DNA from: DMER64 sp964554535
GTDB taxonomy: Bacteria; Bacteroidota; Bacteroidia; Bacteroidales; UBA932
Assembly (NCBI GenBank): GCA_964554535.1
Contig: CAZKPB010000026.1
Location: 1-23,875, forward strand
Length of the DNA: 23,875 nt
Direction of reading: 5' to 3'
Of this stretch, positions 13,445 to 22,669 are shown one piece after another (position 1 is the first letter of the stretch; each line of letters begins with the position of its first letter). The notes under the pieces are model-generated. The model made no database searches. It had not been told where the DNA came from and saw nothing but the letters and a program-made list of their open reading frames with translations. The translations under genes were made by a program, and so were the position numbers.

Positions 13445-15781
13445 ATGTTTAGGTACTTGTTCCACCATCCCGTTAGTCTGCTGGTAAAGATGCTTTCTTT
13501 ATCGGCAGGCTTGCTTATTGGAATAGTGTTGTTCAGTACCGTGGCATTTGATCTTTCTTACGAGTCCTTCCTTCCGGACAGTGACCGCGTCTACCGCCTG
13601 CAGCTCTCCGTTAGCCAGAACAACAACGCCGACAACAGCCCGCAAGAGGCCACCCTGAGCGCCAGCGTCCTGGCCGGCATGGCGCCCCTGCTGGCCCAAA
13701 AGATTCCCTTCCTGGAAGCCGGCACCACCGCTTACCGTCCGGGCAGCCACCATCTGGTATACGACAACCAAACCTACCAGGCCGAAATTCTCTACGCCGA
13801 CTCGTGCTGGTTCAAGGTTCTCCCTTTTCGCCTGCTCAGCGGAGACGCCCAAGGACTGGCCGTAGAAAACAACATCTTACTTTCCGAGTCCCTTGCCCGC
13901 AACATCTTTAAAGGAACGGACCCCGTGGGCCAAACCGTCCTCTTCAACAAGACCCTGCCCTACACGGTCATAGGCGTCTTTGAAGACGTTCCCGAGAACT
14001 GCCACCTGCAGTTTGACGCCGTAGGGTCGTTTGTGAATATGGAAAGCCAGTTTGGCTTTTACACCGGCTGGAAAGGCGGAGACAGTTTCCTGGGCTACGT
14101 TAAAGCCGCCCCGGGCACGGACCCGCGCACCCTGGAAAGCACTACTATTGACAATTTATTTAAAGAACAGGGGTTTGACTTTCTGCAAGACCAGGGCATA
14201 GAAGTAAGTTATTATTTTGTTCCCTTGCAGGACATCTACCCCAGAGACCCCGCCACCCGCACCCGCATAGTCACCTTTACGCTCATTGGCGCCATTTTGC
14301 TCCTTGTCTGCTCCCTCAATTATATCTTGCTGTCGCTCTCGTCACTGGAACGCCGCAGCAAAACCATAGCCGTGCGCAAAACCGCCGGAGCCGGAGGCAA
14401 AGACCTCTTCCGCTTGTTTTTGGCCGAGAATGCCGCTGTAGTGATGCTAAGCACTGCCCTGGCCGCATTGGGTCTGCTGGCGCTTCGCGGCCCGCTGGGC
14501 AGCCTTACGGGAATCACTCTGGGTAGTCTGTTTACCTGGCAACGCCTGTGGGTGCCCCTCTGCGTTATGGCCGCGGTCTTCCTTACAGGCGGCATCATCC
14601 CCGCCACCCTGTACAGCAGCGTCCCCATCACCCACGCCTTCCGCACCCCCACCCCGGCCAACCGTCTCTGGAAACACTTTTTGCTGGCCCTGCAACTGGC
14701 CGGTGCCGCTTTTGCCATTACCCTGCTAATAGTGGTAGTGCGGCAATACCATCTGTTGACAAAGAAAGATTTGGGCTACGACTACGACCGGGTGGCCTGC
14801 TTCAAGATTGACAACCTCACCCCCCAACGGCTGCAAAACGCACTGGCTACCCTGGAAGCCGCCCCGTATATAGAAAAAGCGGGCTACTCCAACCACCTGC
14901 CCATTGACCATATGTTCGGAATGCCCGTAGAAGACCCGCAGACAAAAGACATTCTCTTTTTGTCGCGCAGGCTGTATTGCAATGCCGCCTATCTGGAGAC
15001 CATGGGCTTCCGCCCGGCACAGGGTCGTTTCTTTACCGAAGACAGCCCGGCCGACTGCGCGATTATCAGTCAGTCCTTTGTCGCCAAACGTCACTGGGAC
15101 ACTGACCCCATAGGACAATTAGTGTCTTACCAGAATGAAATGCCCCTGACCGTGATAGGTGTAGTGCAGGACTTCCAAATTGCCTCGCTCCGCGAAGCGC
15201 TGGAACCGATTATCATCACTCCCCTGCCGGTGGACGAAGTTCCGGAAGCCGTACTGGTGAGTGTCCGGCTCACCGAATTTACCCGGGACAACCTCGCCAA
15301 AACCTTTGACCTGCTGTCGGACCTTTTCCCCGACCAGATTATTCAATTACGTCCCTACAACGCCATGGTGCTGTCACAGTATGAAAAAGAGGAGGCCTTC
15401 CGCCGCACCGTCACCCTCACCTGCGCCGCCGCCTGGTTTATTGCCCTCACGGGCCTGGTGGCCTTCCTGGCCTCGGAAACCAGACGCCGCCGTCGCGAGT
15501 TGGCCCTGCGCCGCGTTCACGGAGCCACCCGTAGGGAAATTTTCCGGCTCAATACCCGTTCGCACACCGTGCTGGCTCTCATTGGTATTGGCTCCGGCCT
15601 CATTGCCGCGGACCTCACCGCCCGCGTCTGGCTGACTCAGTTTGCCGCCCGCACCACACTGCCCTGGTGGCTGTTTGTTGCCACCGCCGTGGTGGTCAGC
15701 GTTTTGCTCTGTGCCGCTTTCTACCTGCAGTCGGTGCGTATTACGCATGAGAACCCTACCGCCATCCTTCATAATAATTAA
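13445..15781 (+). CDS. ABC transporter permease, FtsX/MacB type (second)
   Basis: This is a 778-residue inner-membrane permease with the same two-module plan as its neighbours: an N-terminal helix (about 15-37), a periplasmic domain to about 275, a helix cluster to about 440, a second periplasmic domain, and a final three-helix cluster (about 655-758). Module-specific cytoplasmic loops are KTIAVRKTAGAGGKDLF (near 303) and RELALRRVHGATRREIF (near 680). The paralogues on both sides share architecture but little continuous sequence, so they are old duplicates, not recent copies. The gene begins 31 bases after the ATPase stop; the start chosen gives a short basic N-terminus before the first helix. 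It likely pairs with the upstream ATPase. Confidence 0.88.
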   Translation: MFRYLFHHPVSLLVKMLSLSAGLLIGIVLFSTVAFDLSYESFLPDSDRVYRLQLSVSQNNNADNSPQEATLSASVLAGMAPLLAQKIPFLEAGTTAYRPGSHHLVYDNQTYQAEILYADSCWFKVLPFRLLSGDAQGLAVENNILLSESLARNIFKGTDPVGQTVLFNKTLPYTVIGVFEDVPENCHLQFDAVGSFVNMESQFGFYTGWKGGDSFLGYVKAAPGTDPRTLESTTIDNLFKEQGFDFLQDQGIEVSYYFVPLQDIYPRDPATRTRIVTFTLIGAILLLVCSLNYILLSLSSLERRSKTIAVRKTAGAGGKDLFRLFLAENAAVVMLSTALAALGLLALRGPLGSLTGITLGSLFTWQRLWVPLCVMAAVFLTGGIIPATLYSSVPITHAFRTPTPANRLWKHFLLALQLAGAAFAITLLIVVVRQYHLLTKKDLGYDYDRVACFKIDNLTPQRLQNALATLEAAPYIEKAGYSNHLPIDHMFGMPVEDPQTKDILFLSRRLYCNAAYLETMGFRPAQGRFFTEDSPADCAIISQSFVAKRHWDTDPIGQLVSYQNEMPLTVIGVVQDFQIASLREALEPIIITPLPVDEVPEAVLVSVRLTEFTRDNLAKTFDLLSDLFPDQIIQLRPYNAMVLSQYEKEEAFRRTVTLTCAAAWFIALTGLVAFLASETRRRRRELALRRVHGATRREIFRLNTRSHTVLALIGIGSGLIAADLTARVWLTQFAARTTLPWWLFVATAVVVSVLLCAAFYLQSVRITHENPTAILHNN

Positions 15782-15792
15782 TTACAAACCTT

Positions 15793-18138
15793 ATGAAACG
15801 CTTTCCCTTTATACTCAACATTCTGGGCCTTACAGTCGCCTTTGCCGCTTTTTCCGTGATTCTGATGCAGGTGCAATACGATCTGAAATATGACCGACAT
15901 TACCAAAACGCAGACAGACTGTACCGCATAGAAGGGGCTTTTGACCCGGGACAACCGGACAGCTACTCGTCTTTCATCAGCCGTCCTATGGGGCAGCAGT
16001 TCTTTGACAACGTTCCCGAGGTTGAGCTGGGGGGGGTACTGCAGGACCAGGGAAACGTTTTCATGCAACAGGCCGGTACCGGCCTGAGCCCTGTTATCCT
16101 CAGGCTGGGATTTATCACCCCGCCCCTGTTGGACATTTTTGAAGTGAAACTGATAGAGGGAGACCTTACCGCCTTTGCGCAGCCCCGGGCCATGATGCTG
16201 TCACGGAAGGCGGCCGCCCAATTGTTCCCGGGTGAAAACCCCATAGGAAAAATGGTGTGCAATCCCGACTCCCCCTCGGAAACCTATACCATAGTGGGTT
16301 TATTTGAAGACGCGCCCAAGAACTCGTCGTTCCTCTTCACTGCCGTATACAATATGGGAGACCATTCTATGGACAACTCCACCGAATGGAGCTACCACCA
16401 CTACCTGCGCGTTTCCCCCAACGCGCAGATAGATTCCATTGAGAGCCGCGTGACCCGGTTGCTGAACGAATACACGGACGACCGGGAAGAAGAGGGAGCG
16501 ACCAACCACCGCACGATACGTCTGACCAACCTGCACCAAATCTACTTCAATTCGGACACCGTTTACGACTTTGTGGACAAGGGCAGCCTTACCACTACCT
16601 ACTCTCTTATCACCATTGCCTTTCTACTTATAGCCATTGCCATCATCAATTTCGTCAACTTCTCCCTGGCGGCGGTGCCTATGCGCATCCGCAGCATCAA
16701 CACCCGCAAAATCTTGGGCAGCAGCAATGCGGCCCTGCGCGGGCAGCAACTCTTGCGCGCCGTCCTTACGGCGCTGGCGGCCTGGATTCTGGCTATGGGG
16801 GGCGTGTACCTGTTGAGTACCTCGGCCTTTACCACGTATATCTCGGCCGATATGGACCTGATGTACAATTTGCCGTTGCTGGGGCTTTGCCTGGTGATTG
16901 CCCTGGTTACCGGTTTTCTGGCCGGGTTGTACCCGGCCTTTTACAGCACCTCGTTTACGCCGGCGCTGGTGCTCAAGGGGTCGTTCTCCCTGTCTCCCAA
17001 AGGCAGGCGGTTGCGCTCGGGGCTCATAGGCTTCCAATACGTCATCTCGTTTGTGCTGATTATGGTGGCGCTGTATATCAACGTCCAATCCTCGTTCATG
17101 AAAAAGCACGACCTGGGATTCCGCAAAGACCAGGTGGTGACACTCAAAATCAGGGCACAGGCCGCCTCGCAAGCCAATCTGGACGCCATGGAGAGCGCCC
17201 TGCGTCAGTCCACGGATGTGGTGGATGTTACCTTTGCCGACGGGCCGCTGGTTTCTAACGGAAAGATGGGCTGGGGACGCGACGTAAACGGGAAATACGT
17301 CAAATTTGACTGCCTGCCGGTAGCCCCCAACTTTGTAGATTTCTTTGGACTGGAAGTGCTGGAAGGCCGGGGCTTCATTGACAGCGACCGTCTGAAGGCC
17401 AACGGGACCATAATCTTTAACCAAACGGCCGTGGAAACCTATCCCGAGCTGGCCGTGGGCGGAAAGATTTCGGGCCACGTAGAAGAACCTGCCGACATTG
17501 TGGGGATGGTAAACGACTTCAACTTCCAGCCGCTGCAATACCGCATCAACCCCATAGCGCTGTATGTATTCGGGTCGGCCGGCTGGGGAACCCAGAGTTT
17601 TATGTACATCCGCATTGTGCCGGAACACGTACCGCAGACGCTCCAGAATATCCGCAACATTCTGGCTCCTTTTATGCCCGGGACCAATATGGCCGAACAG
17701 GAAATGATGTTCGTGGACCAGGGCATCGGCGCCCTTTACGTGAAAGAAGACCGTCTGGGCATGTTGATTATGCTTTTCAGTTTCCTGAGCGTGTTTATAT
17801 CGCTTATCGGAATCCTGGGGCTTATCTTCTTTGACACGCAGTTCCGCCGCAAAGAGATGGCCGTGCGACGCGTGCTGGGCTCTTCTGTAAAAGATATTTT
17901 GAGAATGCTCAACACCACCTACCTCAAACTGACCGTCATCTGTTTTGTAATCAGCCTTCCCATAGCCATTTGGATCATGAAGACCTGGGTACGTCACTTT
18001 CCCTACCAGTCCCCTATGGTCTGGTGGATTTTTGCAGTGGCACTTGTGGCACTATCTTTGATAACTATTGCGGTTATTACATTACAAAGCTACCGGACGG
18101 TCAATGCCAATCCGGTAGATTCTCTAGCCAAGGAATAA
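15793..18138 (+). CDS. ABC transporter permease, FtsX/MacB type (third)
   Basis: This is a 781-residue inner-membrane permease, 11 bases after the second permease stop. It has an N-terminal helix (LNILGLTVAFAAFSVILMQ), a periplasmic MacB-like domain beginning with DLKYDRHYQNADRLYRIEG, a central helix cluster, a second periplasmic domain, and three C-terminal helices. The cytoplasmic loops are RSINTRKILGSSNAALR (near 302) and KEMAVRRVLGSSVKDIL (near 687). It is the last gene of the predicted sigma-54 operon and meets the convergent GH51 gene with only 38 bases between stop codons; I see no clear terminator hairpin there. No adaptor (HlyD type) or outer-membrane channel (TolC type) gene follows. 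Confidence 0.88.
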   Translation: MKRFPFILNILGLTVAFAAFSVILMQVQYDLKYDRHYQNADRLYRIEGAFDPGQPDSYSSFISRPMGQQFFDNVPEVELGGVLQDQGNVFMQQAGTGLSPVILRLGFITPPLLDIFEVKLIEGDLTAFAQPRAMMLSRKAAAQLFPGENPIGKMVCNPDSPSETYTIVGLFEDAPKNSSFLFTAVYNMGDHSMDNSTEWSYHHYLRVSPNAQIDSIESRVTRLLNEYTDDREEEGATNHRTIRLTNLHQIYFNSDTVYDFVDKGSLTTTYSLITIAFLLIAIAIINFVNFSLAAVPMRIRSINTRKILGSSNAALRGQQLLRAVLTALAAWILAMGGVYLLSTSAFTTYISADMDLMYNLPLLGLCLVIALVTGFLAGLYPAFYSTSFTPALVLKGSFSLSPKGRRLRSGLIGFQYVISFVLIMVALYINVQSSFMKKHDLGFRKDQVVTLKIRAQAASQANLDAMESALRQSTDVVDVTFADGPLVSNGKMGWGRDVNGKYVKFDCLPVAPNFVDFFGLEVLEGRGFIDSDRLKANGTIIFNQTAVETYPELAVGGKISGHVEEPADIVGMVNDFNFQPLQYRINPIALYVFGSAGWGTQSFMYIRIVPEHVPQTLQNIRNILAPFMPGTNMAEQEMMFVDQGIGALYVKEDRLGMLIMLFSFLSVFISLIGILGLIFFDTQFRRKEMAVRRVLGSSVKDILRMLNTTYLKLTVICFVISLPIAIWIMKTWVRHFPYQSPMVWWIFAVALVALSLITIAVITLQSYRTVNANPVDSLAKE

Positions 18139-18176
18139 AAGGTTAATGGAAACTATTTATTCGCAGTAAATTAGAC

Positions 18177-19715
18177 TTATCTGAGTTCCAAAGCTACTAT
18201 GGACATCCTGGGAAGTGAAACCTCCAGGATGTTCTTTTGTATACGGGCATCCTTAAAGTCTTTTTCTTCCACGGTGTGCGGTGCCTCAAACGTATTATTA
18301 TCGGTCACTTTGGCCGCGGTGAGAATTTGCCCCGTCACGCCTTTGGCCTGCAGTGAGCCCAGGTCAATGGATACGGTCTGACCGTTTTTCAGATCGGTAT
18401 TGGTCAAGGTAATATGTACCACTCCGGCCGCATTCTTTGAGGCGGTCACGTCCACGGCAGGCACGGCGGCATGTTTGCCGTCGGCAGCTACCAAGTAGTT
18501 AGTGTTGATTTCCAGAGGAATAAAGGTGGCATCCTGATGCACTTTATACATATGGAATACGTGATAGGTGGGTGTAAGCACCATCTGTTTCTCGTTGGTC
18601 AGGATCATGGCCTGCAGCACGTTCACCACTTGGGCAATGTTGGCCATCTTCACACGGTCGGTGTATTTGTGGAAAATATTCAGGGACAGGGCGGCCACCA
18701 TGGCGTCACGCATGGTGTTCTGCTGGAACAGGTGTCCGGGAATGGTACCGGGTTCCTGGTCCCACCAGGTGCCCCATTCGTCCACAAACAGCTGAATCCG
18801 TTTGTCGGCGTCGTATTTGTCCATAATGGCCATGTGTTCTTTCATCACCGGTTCAATCCCCATGCATTTGCCCAGGGTATAGTAGTACTGGTCGTCCGTG
18901 AAATCGGTGGCCGAGCCTTTCTTGTTCCAGTCGTCCACACAATAGTAATGCAGTGACACGGCATTCATCCTGTTGCCTATACGGTTCATCAGCACATCGG
19001 TCCAGTTGTAGTCGTAGTCGCTGGCCCCGCTGGCAATCTTGAACAAACGGTTGCCGGTAAAATCATGGCAATATTCACCGTAACGGCGGTACAGGTCGGA
19101 ATAGTATTCGGGGGTCATCTGGCCTCCACAGCCCCACGCCTCGTTACCCAAACCAAAGTATTTGACCTTCCAGGGTTTTTCGCGACCGTTTTCCTTACGC
19201 AAAAGGGTCATGGGGCTCTCGGCCGAGGAGGTCATGTATTCCACCCAGTCGGCCATTTCCTCTACCGTGCCGCTTCCTATGTTGGCGCTCACGTAGGGCT
19301 CGCAACCCAACATTTCGCAAAGGTTCAGAAATTCGTGCGTTCCAAAGCTGTTGTCTTCCACGGTGCCGCCCCAGTTGGTATTCACCATTTTAGCCCTTGC
19401 CTTGAGGGGGCCAATCCCGTCACGCCAGTGATAATTGTCGGCAAAACAGCCTCCCGGCCAGCGCAGTAAGGGCACCTGCAATTCCTTGAGCGCATTGAAT
19501 ACGTCCAGCCGGTATCCGTTGATATTGGGAATGGCCGAGTCGGGACCCACCCAGATACCTCCGTAGATGCAGGAGCCCAGATGCTCGGCAAATTGTCCGT
19601 AAATTTCTTTGGGAATAATTTGGGTGGCCCGGTCATTCTGTAGCTTGACCGTTGTCTGCGCATGAAGCGCCGCGCACCCGGCCATGAGGGTGCAAAAAAT
19701 AAGGATTTTCTTCAT
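18177..19715 (-). CDS. Alpha-L-arabinofuranosidase, glycoside hydrolase family 51, secreted
   Basis: This is a 512-residue enzyme expected to cleave terminal alpha-L-arabinofuranosyl residues from plant polysaccharides such as arabinan or arabinoxylan. GH51 landmarks are IYGQFAEHLG (38-47), RWPGGCFADNYHWRDGIGP (85-103), the acid/base Glu192 in GLGNEAWGCGG, and the nucleophile Glu313 in LFVDEWGTWW. The N-terminus carries a signal peptide, cleaved probably at HA-QT (after residue 19); LMAGC (10-14) is a weaker lipobox alternative, so a lipoprotein cannot be excluded. The start is 43 bases after the pnuT stop. A weak -7-like TACCTTGT at 19747-19754 (minus) could give it its own promoter, otherwise it might be read through from the thiamine operon. 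It has no SusC/SusD neighbours here. Confidence 0.94.
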   Translation of the reverse strand: MKKILIFCTLMAGCAALHAQTTVKLQNDRATQIIPKEIYGQFAEHLGSCIYGGIWVGPDSAIPNINGYRLDVFNALKELQVPLLRWPGGCFADNYHWRDGIGPLKARAKMVNTNWGGTVEDNSFGTHEFLNLCEMLGCEPYVSANIGSGTVEEMADWVEYMTSSAESPMTLLRKENGREKPWKVKYFGLGNEAWGCGGQMTPEYYSDLYRRYGEYCHDFTGNRLFKIASGASDYDYNWTDVLMNRIGNRMNAVSLHYYCVDDWNKKGSATDFTDDQYYYTLGKCMGIEPVMKEHMAIMDKYDADKRIQLFVDEWGTWWDQEPGTIPGHLFQQNTMRDAMVAALSLNIFHKYTDRVKMANIAQVVNVLQAMILTNEKQMVLTPTYHVFHMYKVHQDATFIPLEINTNYLVAADGKHAAVPAVDVTASKNAAGVVHITLTNTDLKNGQTVSIDLGSLQAKGVTGQILTAAKVTDNNTFEAPHTVEEKDFKDARIQKNILEVSLPRMSIVALELR

Positions 19716-19758
19716 AAGGTAGAGTTATTGTGGTTTGTTTGGTAGCACAAGGTACGGA

Positions 19759-20322
19759 TTATTTCCCGGATTCCTCTGCTTTTTGTCGGCGCCACCGTAT
19801 GTAGCCTGCCACGGAACATCCTAAATACACCACAAACAGCCCCGTGGTGGCATACAGTCCGGCCGCCAGGTACAAACCCACGGGCAGGGCATTGGCCAGC
19901 ACCAGCAGCAGCCATTGTTCCAGTACGCTGCGCGTGAGCAACCAGGTGGCCACCACATTGAGAGTGGTCACGGCGGCATCCATCCAGGGGTACGGGTCGT
20001 CTGTATAACGTTTCAGAATCCAGACGGCCAAGGCGTAACCGCCGGCCAGCAGCAGGACCGACTGAACCGCCTCGTTCCGGGTCAGAGAGCGGATGAGAAC
20101 CCCGCCCCGGCTCTGTTTGTTCCATTGCAACCATCCGTAAATACTGATGACAAAATAGTAAACGTAAAGACCCATGGAGGCGTATAGTCCCTCGGCGGCA
20201 AATACGGCAATGTAGCATAACGACATGGCAATCCCCACCGCCCACATGGCTTTGTAGTGTTTAATTTCAAGCCAGACGTAAAGCAGTCCGGTGAGGGTTC
20301 CCATAAGTTCTATCCAATTCAT
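19759..20322 (-). CDS. pnuT: PnuT, thiamine transporter of the PnuC family
   Basis: This is a 187-residue inner-membrane protein with about seven hydrophobic segments and the PnuC-family features: an N-terminal MGTLTGLLYVWLEIK helix, GLYASMGLYVYYFVISIYGWLQW (about 45-67), and a later NALPVGLYLAAGLYATTGLFVVYLG segment. PnuC-type proteins move vitamins such as nicotinamide riboside or thiamine by facilitated diffusion, relying on intracellular phosphorylation for trapping. The gene is 15 bases downstream of a TonB receptor gene that is controlled by a TPP riboswitch, which points to thiamine as the substrate and to the PnuT name. A thiamine pyrophosphokinase gene, often the third gene of this operon in Bacteroidota, is not present. 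Confidence 0.88.
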   Translation of the reverse strand: MNWIELMGTLTGLLYVWLEIKHYKAMWAVGIAMSLCYIAVFAAEGLYASMGLYVYYFVISIYGWLQWNKQSRGGVLIRSLTRNEAVQSVLLLAGGYALAVWILKRYTDDPYPWMDAAVTTLNVVATWLLTRSVLEQWLLLVLANALPVGLYLAAGLYATTGLFVVYLGCSVAGYIRWRRQKAEESGK

Positions 20323-20337
20323 ACGCTTCTTTGAGGG

Positions 20338-22542
20338 CTACTGCCAACTCCACGCCAGCCGCACCATGGCATTGAGTCCGGCCTGGGGGTAAAAGCCAGT
20401 GCGCTGTTCAATTGTTCCCGTCTGCACAAAAGCCGCCCGGTAAGCCCAGGCGCTGGCACAATACATTTTGTTGAAAAGGTTGTTTAAATACACGTTCACT
20501 TCAAACGCGCCACAACGTCTTGTGGCAAAGGTCTGCGAGAGCTTAAGGTTCACGATCCGGTAGGCCGGCAGGCTGCGGTCGTCACTCGAGGTGTTGTCGT
20601 AATATTGTTTGCCTATTAAGTGTCCCGTAAGGGTCAGTTCAAAAGTACGGAAGGCGTGCGCGCTCCCGGCAAACGGTTTGATTACGGCCTGCACCGCACC
20701 GGTAAAAGACGGGGAGTAAATCAAGTCCGTAAGCGCATAGGTTTCTTTAACCTGAGGCGTCACGGGGTTCCAGTCATCGGGGTTGTCGTAGGTGTCAAGA
20801 TACAGGGTCAGGTTCTTGATTTTGTTGCGACTCAGGCAGACGTTGCCTTCCAGGCTGAACCAAGGAGCGGCCGTCCAGCGTGCTTCCCATTCCATGCCCC
20901 GACGGTACGAGTCCTTCACGTTTTCCTTGATTTCATAGCCGGTATCGCTCTTCAGACCCGTAGGTACCAACTGGTTGTCGTATTCCATGGCGTACAGGGT
21001 GACTCCGGCGCTCACGCGGGGCAGTTCCAGTTTGTAGCCGGCCTCAAAATCGCACATTTTTTCGGGCGCAAGGGCCGTGGTACGGAATGCCTTAACGGAT
21101 TCCTTGATGTCGCTGCGCGAGGGTTCGCGTTGCCCGTACGCCACACTCGCAAAAAACCGATGCGCGGAGTTCGGTGCATAGGTCACGCCCGCCTTGGGGT
21201 TGAAAAACGGATGCACCACGGCGTAGTCCAGCAGCGCCCCGTCGTTGTCCGGTCCTACCATTTCCATCTGTACCCGGCGCCACTGCAGATCGGTAAAGAA
21301 TTTCAGAAACCCTTCAGAGGTTAACGCCAAAGTGTAGTTCATCTTGGCAAACGCGCTGAAGTCATATTTGTTGCCGCGATTGCGGTAGTATTCGGCCGCC
21401 TGTGCAAAGTCCACCTGCGGCAAGGCCTCTGTCCGCAGCCCGAAGTGTTGCCCAAGATAGGCCGAGTAATTCACTCCCATATCGGCCGAGACCCTCCGCA
21501 CGCCTCCGGGCACGTAACTCAGCACCGAGGACACCGCCAAGTAGGCGTTGTCCATACTGCGGCGCACCACGTAGTCATTGTCGCCTTCTTCTTTGTACTG
21601 CTCGTAATAGCCGCCGCCCTTGGTAAAATGAAGGGTAGTGCTCCAGAAGTGCCTTTCAGTGAGGGTTTGGGTGTAGTTGACCTGTACATGGTGCTGGGTG
21701 TAGTTGTCGGTCTGGTTGGGATAGTACTGCAGGGCACCGGAGGCGTCATAGTAAGCGCCGGCCGGGTTGCTGCGCCGGTCTGTGGCCAAGTCTTGGGCAC
21801 TGATGCCTTCCCAGGTGATGCCCGTGTGTTGTTCGCCGTAGATGTAGTAGAGTTTCAGGGCGTATTTGGGTTTAACCCAGGCCACGCGCGAAAAGAGCGA
21901 ATACAGGCGGCCGTAGCCGTTGCGGATGTAGCCGTCTGTCTGTTGGCGGACCAGTCGCACGTCCAGGCTCAGGCCTTGCGGCAAGAAGGCGGTGCCACTG
22001 CTGGTGGAGGCTGCCACAGCGGTGTTAAGGGTGCCGTAAGAGCCGCCGGAGGCCTCGGCCGAGACATAAGGTGTGGGACGCACGTAGACGGTTTGCAGGT
22101 TGACGTTGGCGCCAAAAGAGCCGGTGCCGTTGGCCGAAGTGCCGATGCCCCGCTGTATCTGGGCACTTTGCAGGAAGCCGCTCAGGGCGGGCAGGTTGAC
22201 CCAGAATACTTCTTGCGACTCGGCATCATTTAGGGTGATTCCGTTTAGGTTTACGTTTATGCGCGACCCTTCCGACCCGCGGATGCGCAGGTAGGCGTAA
22301 CCGCTGCCGGTGCCGTTCTCTCCTACGGCCACTACGCCGGGGGACAGGGTCAGAGCAAAGGGAAAGTTTTCTACGGGGCTGGTTTTTTGGAGAGCTTCAC
22401 GGCTTAATGTACTGTGGGCTAACGGGGTGTCTTTTGAGGCACGCGTGGCGTTGATTACTATGGAGTCCAGCAATCGGGTTTCTTGTGCTGCACAGACAAG
22501 GGGGGAAAGCAGCATCCCCAGCATTAATAAATTGATTTTCAT
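20338..22542 (-). CDS. TonB-dependent outer-membrane receptor, probably for thiamine
   Basis: This is a 734-residue outer-membrane receptor. A signal peptide (MKINLLMLGMLLSPLVCAAQ) precedes a TonB-box-like segment (LDSIVINATRA, about 25-35). The plug domain runs to about residue 155, with GENGTGSGYAYLRIRGSEG, RINVNLNGITLND and IGTSANGTGSFGANVNLQT as plug hallmarks. The remainder is the beta-barrel, ending in a Trp (AWSWQ region). It lacks the N-terminal carboxypeptidase-regulatory-like domain found in SusC proteins, so it is a vitamin/siderophore-type receptor. The TPP riboswitch directly upstream and PnuT directly downstream make thiamine or its phosphates the likely ligand. The start at 22542 lies 8 bases after the conserved riboswitch core and is preceded by a strong GGAGG. 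Confidence 0.93.
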   Translation of the reverse strand: MKINLLMLGMLLSPLVCAAQETRLLDSIVINATRASKDTPLAHSTLSREALQKTSPVENFPFALTLSPGVVAVGENGTGSGYAYLRIRGSEGSRINVNLNGITLNDAESQEVFWVNLPALSGFLQSAQIQRGIGTSANGTGSFGANVNLQTVYVRPTPYVSAEASGGSYGTLNTAVAASTSSGTAFLPQGLSLDVRLVRQQTDGYIRNGYGRLYSLFSRVAWVKPKYALKLYYIYGEQHTGITWEGISAQDLATDRRSNPAGAYYDASGALQYYPNQTDNYTQHHVQVNYTQTLTERHFWSTTLHFTKGGGYYEQYKEEGDNDYVVRRSMDNAYLAVSSVLSYVPGGVRRVSADMGVNYSAYLGQHFGLRTEALPQVDFAQAAEYYRNRGNKYDFSAFAKMNYTLALTSEGFLKFFTDLQWRRVQMEMVGPDNDGALLDYAVVHPFFNPKAGVTYAPNSAHRFFASVAYGQREPSRSDIKESVKAFRTTALAPEKMCDFEAGYKLELPRVSAGVTLYAMEYDNQLVPTGLKSDTGYEIKENVKDSYRRGMEWEARWTAAPWFSLEGNVCLSRNKIKNLTLYLDTYDNPDDWNPVTPQVKETYALTDLIYSPSFTGAVQAVIKPFAGSAHAFRTFELTLTGHLIGKQYYDNTSSDDRSLPAYRIVNLKLSQTFATRRCGAFEVNVYLNNLFNKMYCASAWAYRAAFVQTGTIEQRTGFYPQAGLNAMVRLAWSWQ

Positions 22543-22631
22543 AATTTTTTCCTCCGCCGGTATGATCCGGTTCAGGTTCTAAGGGTATTTTCTCAGCCTT
22601 CCGGTTTGGTACGGGAGACACCCCTAAAATT
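22543..22631 (-). promoter_or_regulatory. TPP (thiamine pyrophosphate) riboswitch
   Basis: Read on the minus strand, the thi-box elements occur in order: GGGGTG (22619-22624), GCTGAGA, ATACCC, ACCTGA (22572-22577) and CCGGATCATACCGGCG. AATTTT (22626-22631) can pair with AAAATT (22543-22548) to close helix P1. The GGAGG ribosome-binding sequence lies inside the 3' end of the aptamer and P1 reaches the start codon, which suggests that TPP binding blocks translation of the receptor gene. No separate terminator hairpin lies between the aptamer and the ATG. The operon it controls is the receptor plus pnuT. Confidence 0.96.
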
Positions 22632-22644
22632 GTTTTTATTATTT

Positions 22645-22662
22645 CTTTAGCACTTGCTAAAG
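22645..22662. terminator. Short perfect hairpin after the glutaminyl cyclase gene
   Basis: CTTTAGC (22645-22651) and GCTAAAG (22656-22662) form a 7-bp stem with a 4-base loop, 7 bases beyond the stop codon of the minus-strand gene at 22670. On the minus strand the stem is followed by A-rich, not T-rich, sequence. The T-rich run (TTCCTTTTT) is on the plus-strand side, where no gene ends. A role as terminator or RNA 3' end of the cyclase gene is possible but not firm. Confidence 0.4.
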
Positions 22663-22669
22663 TTCCTTT

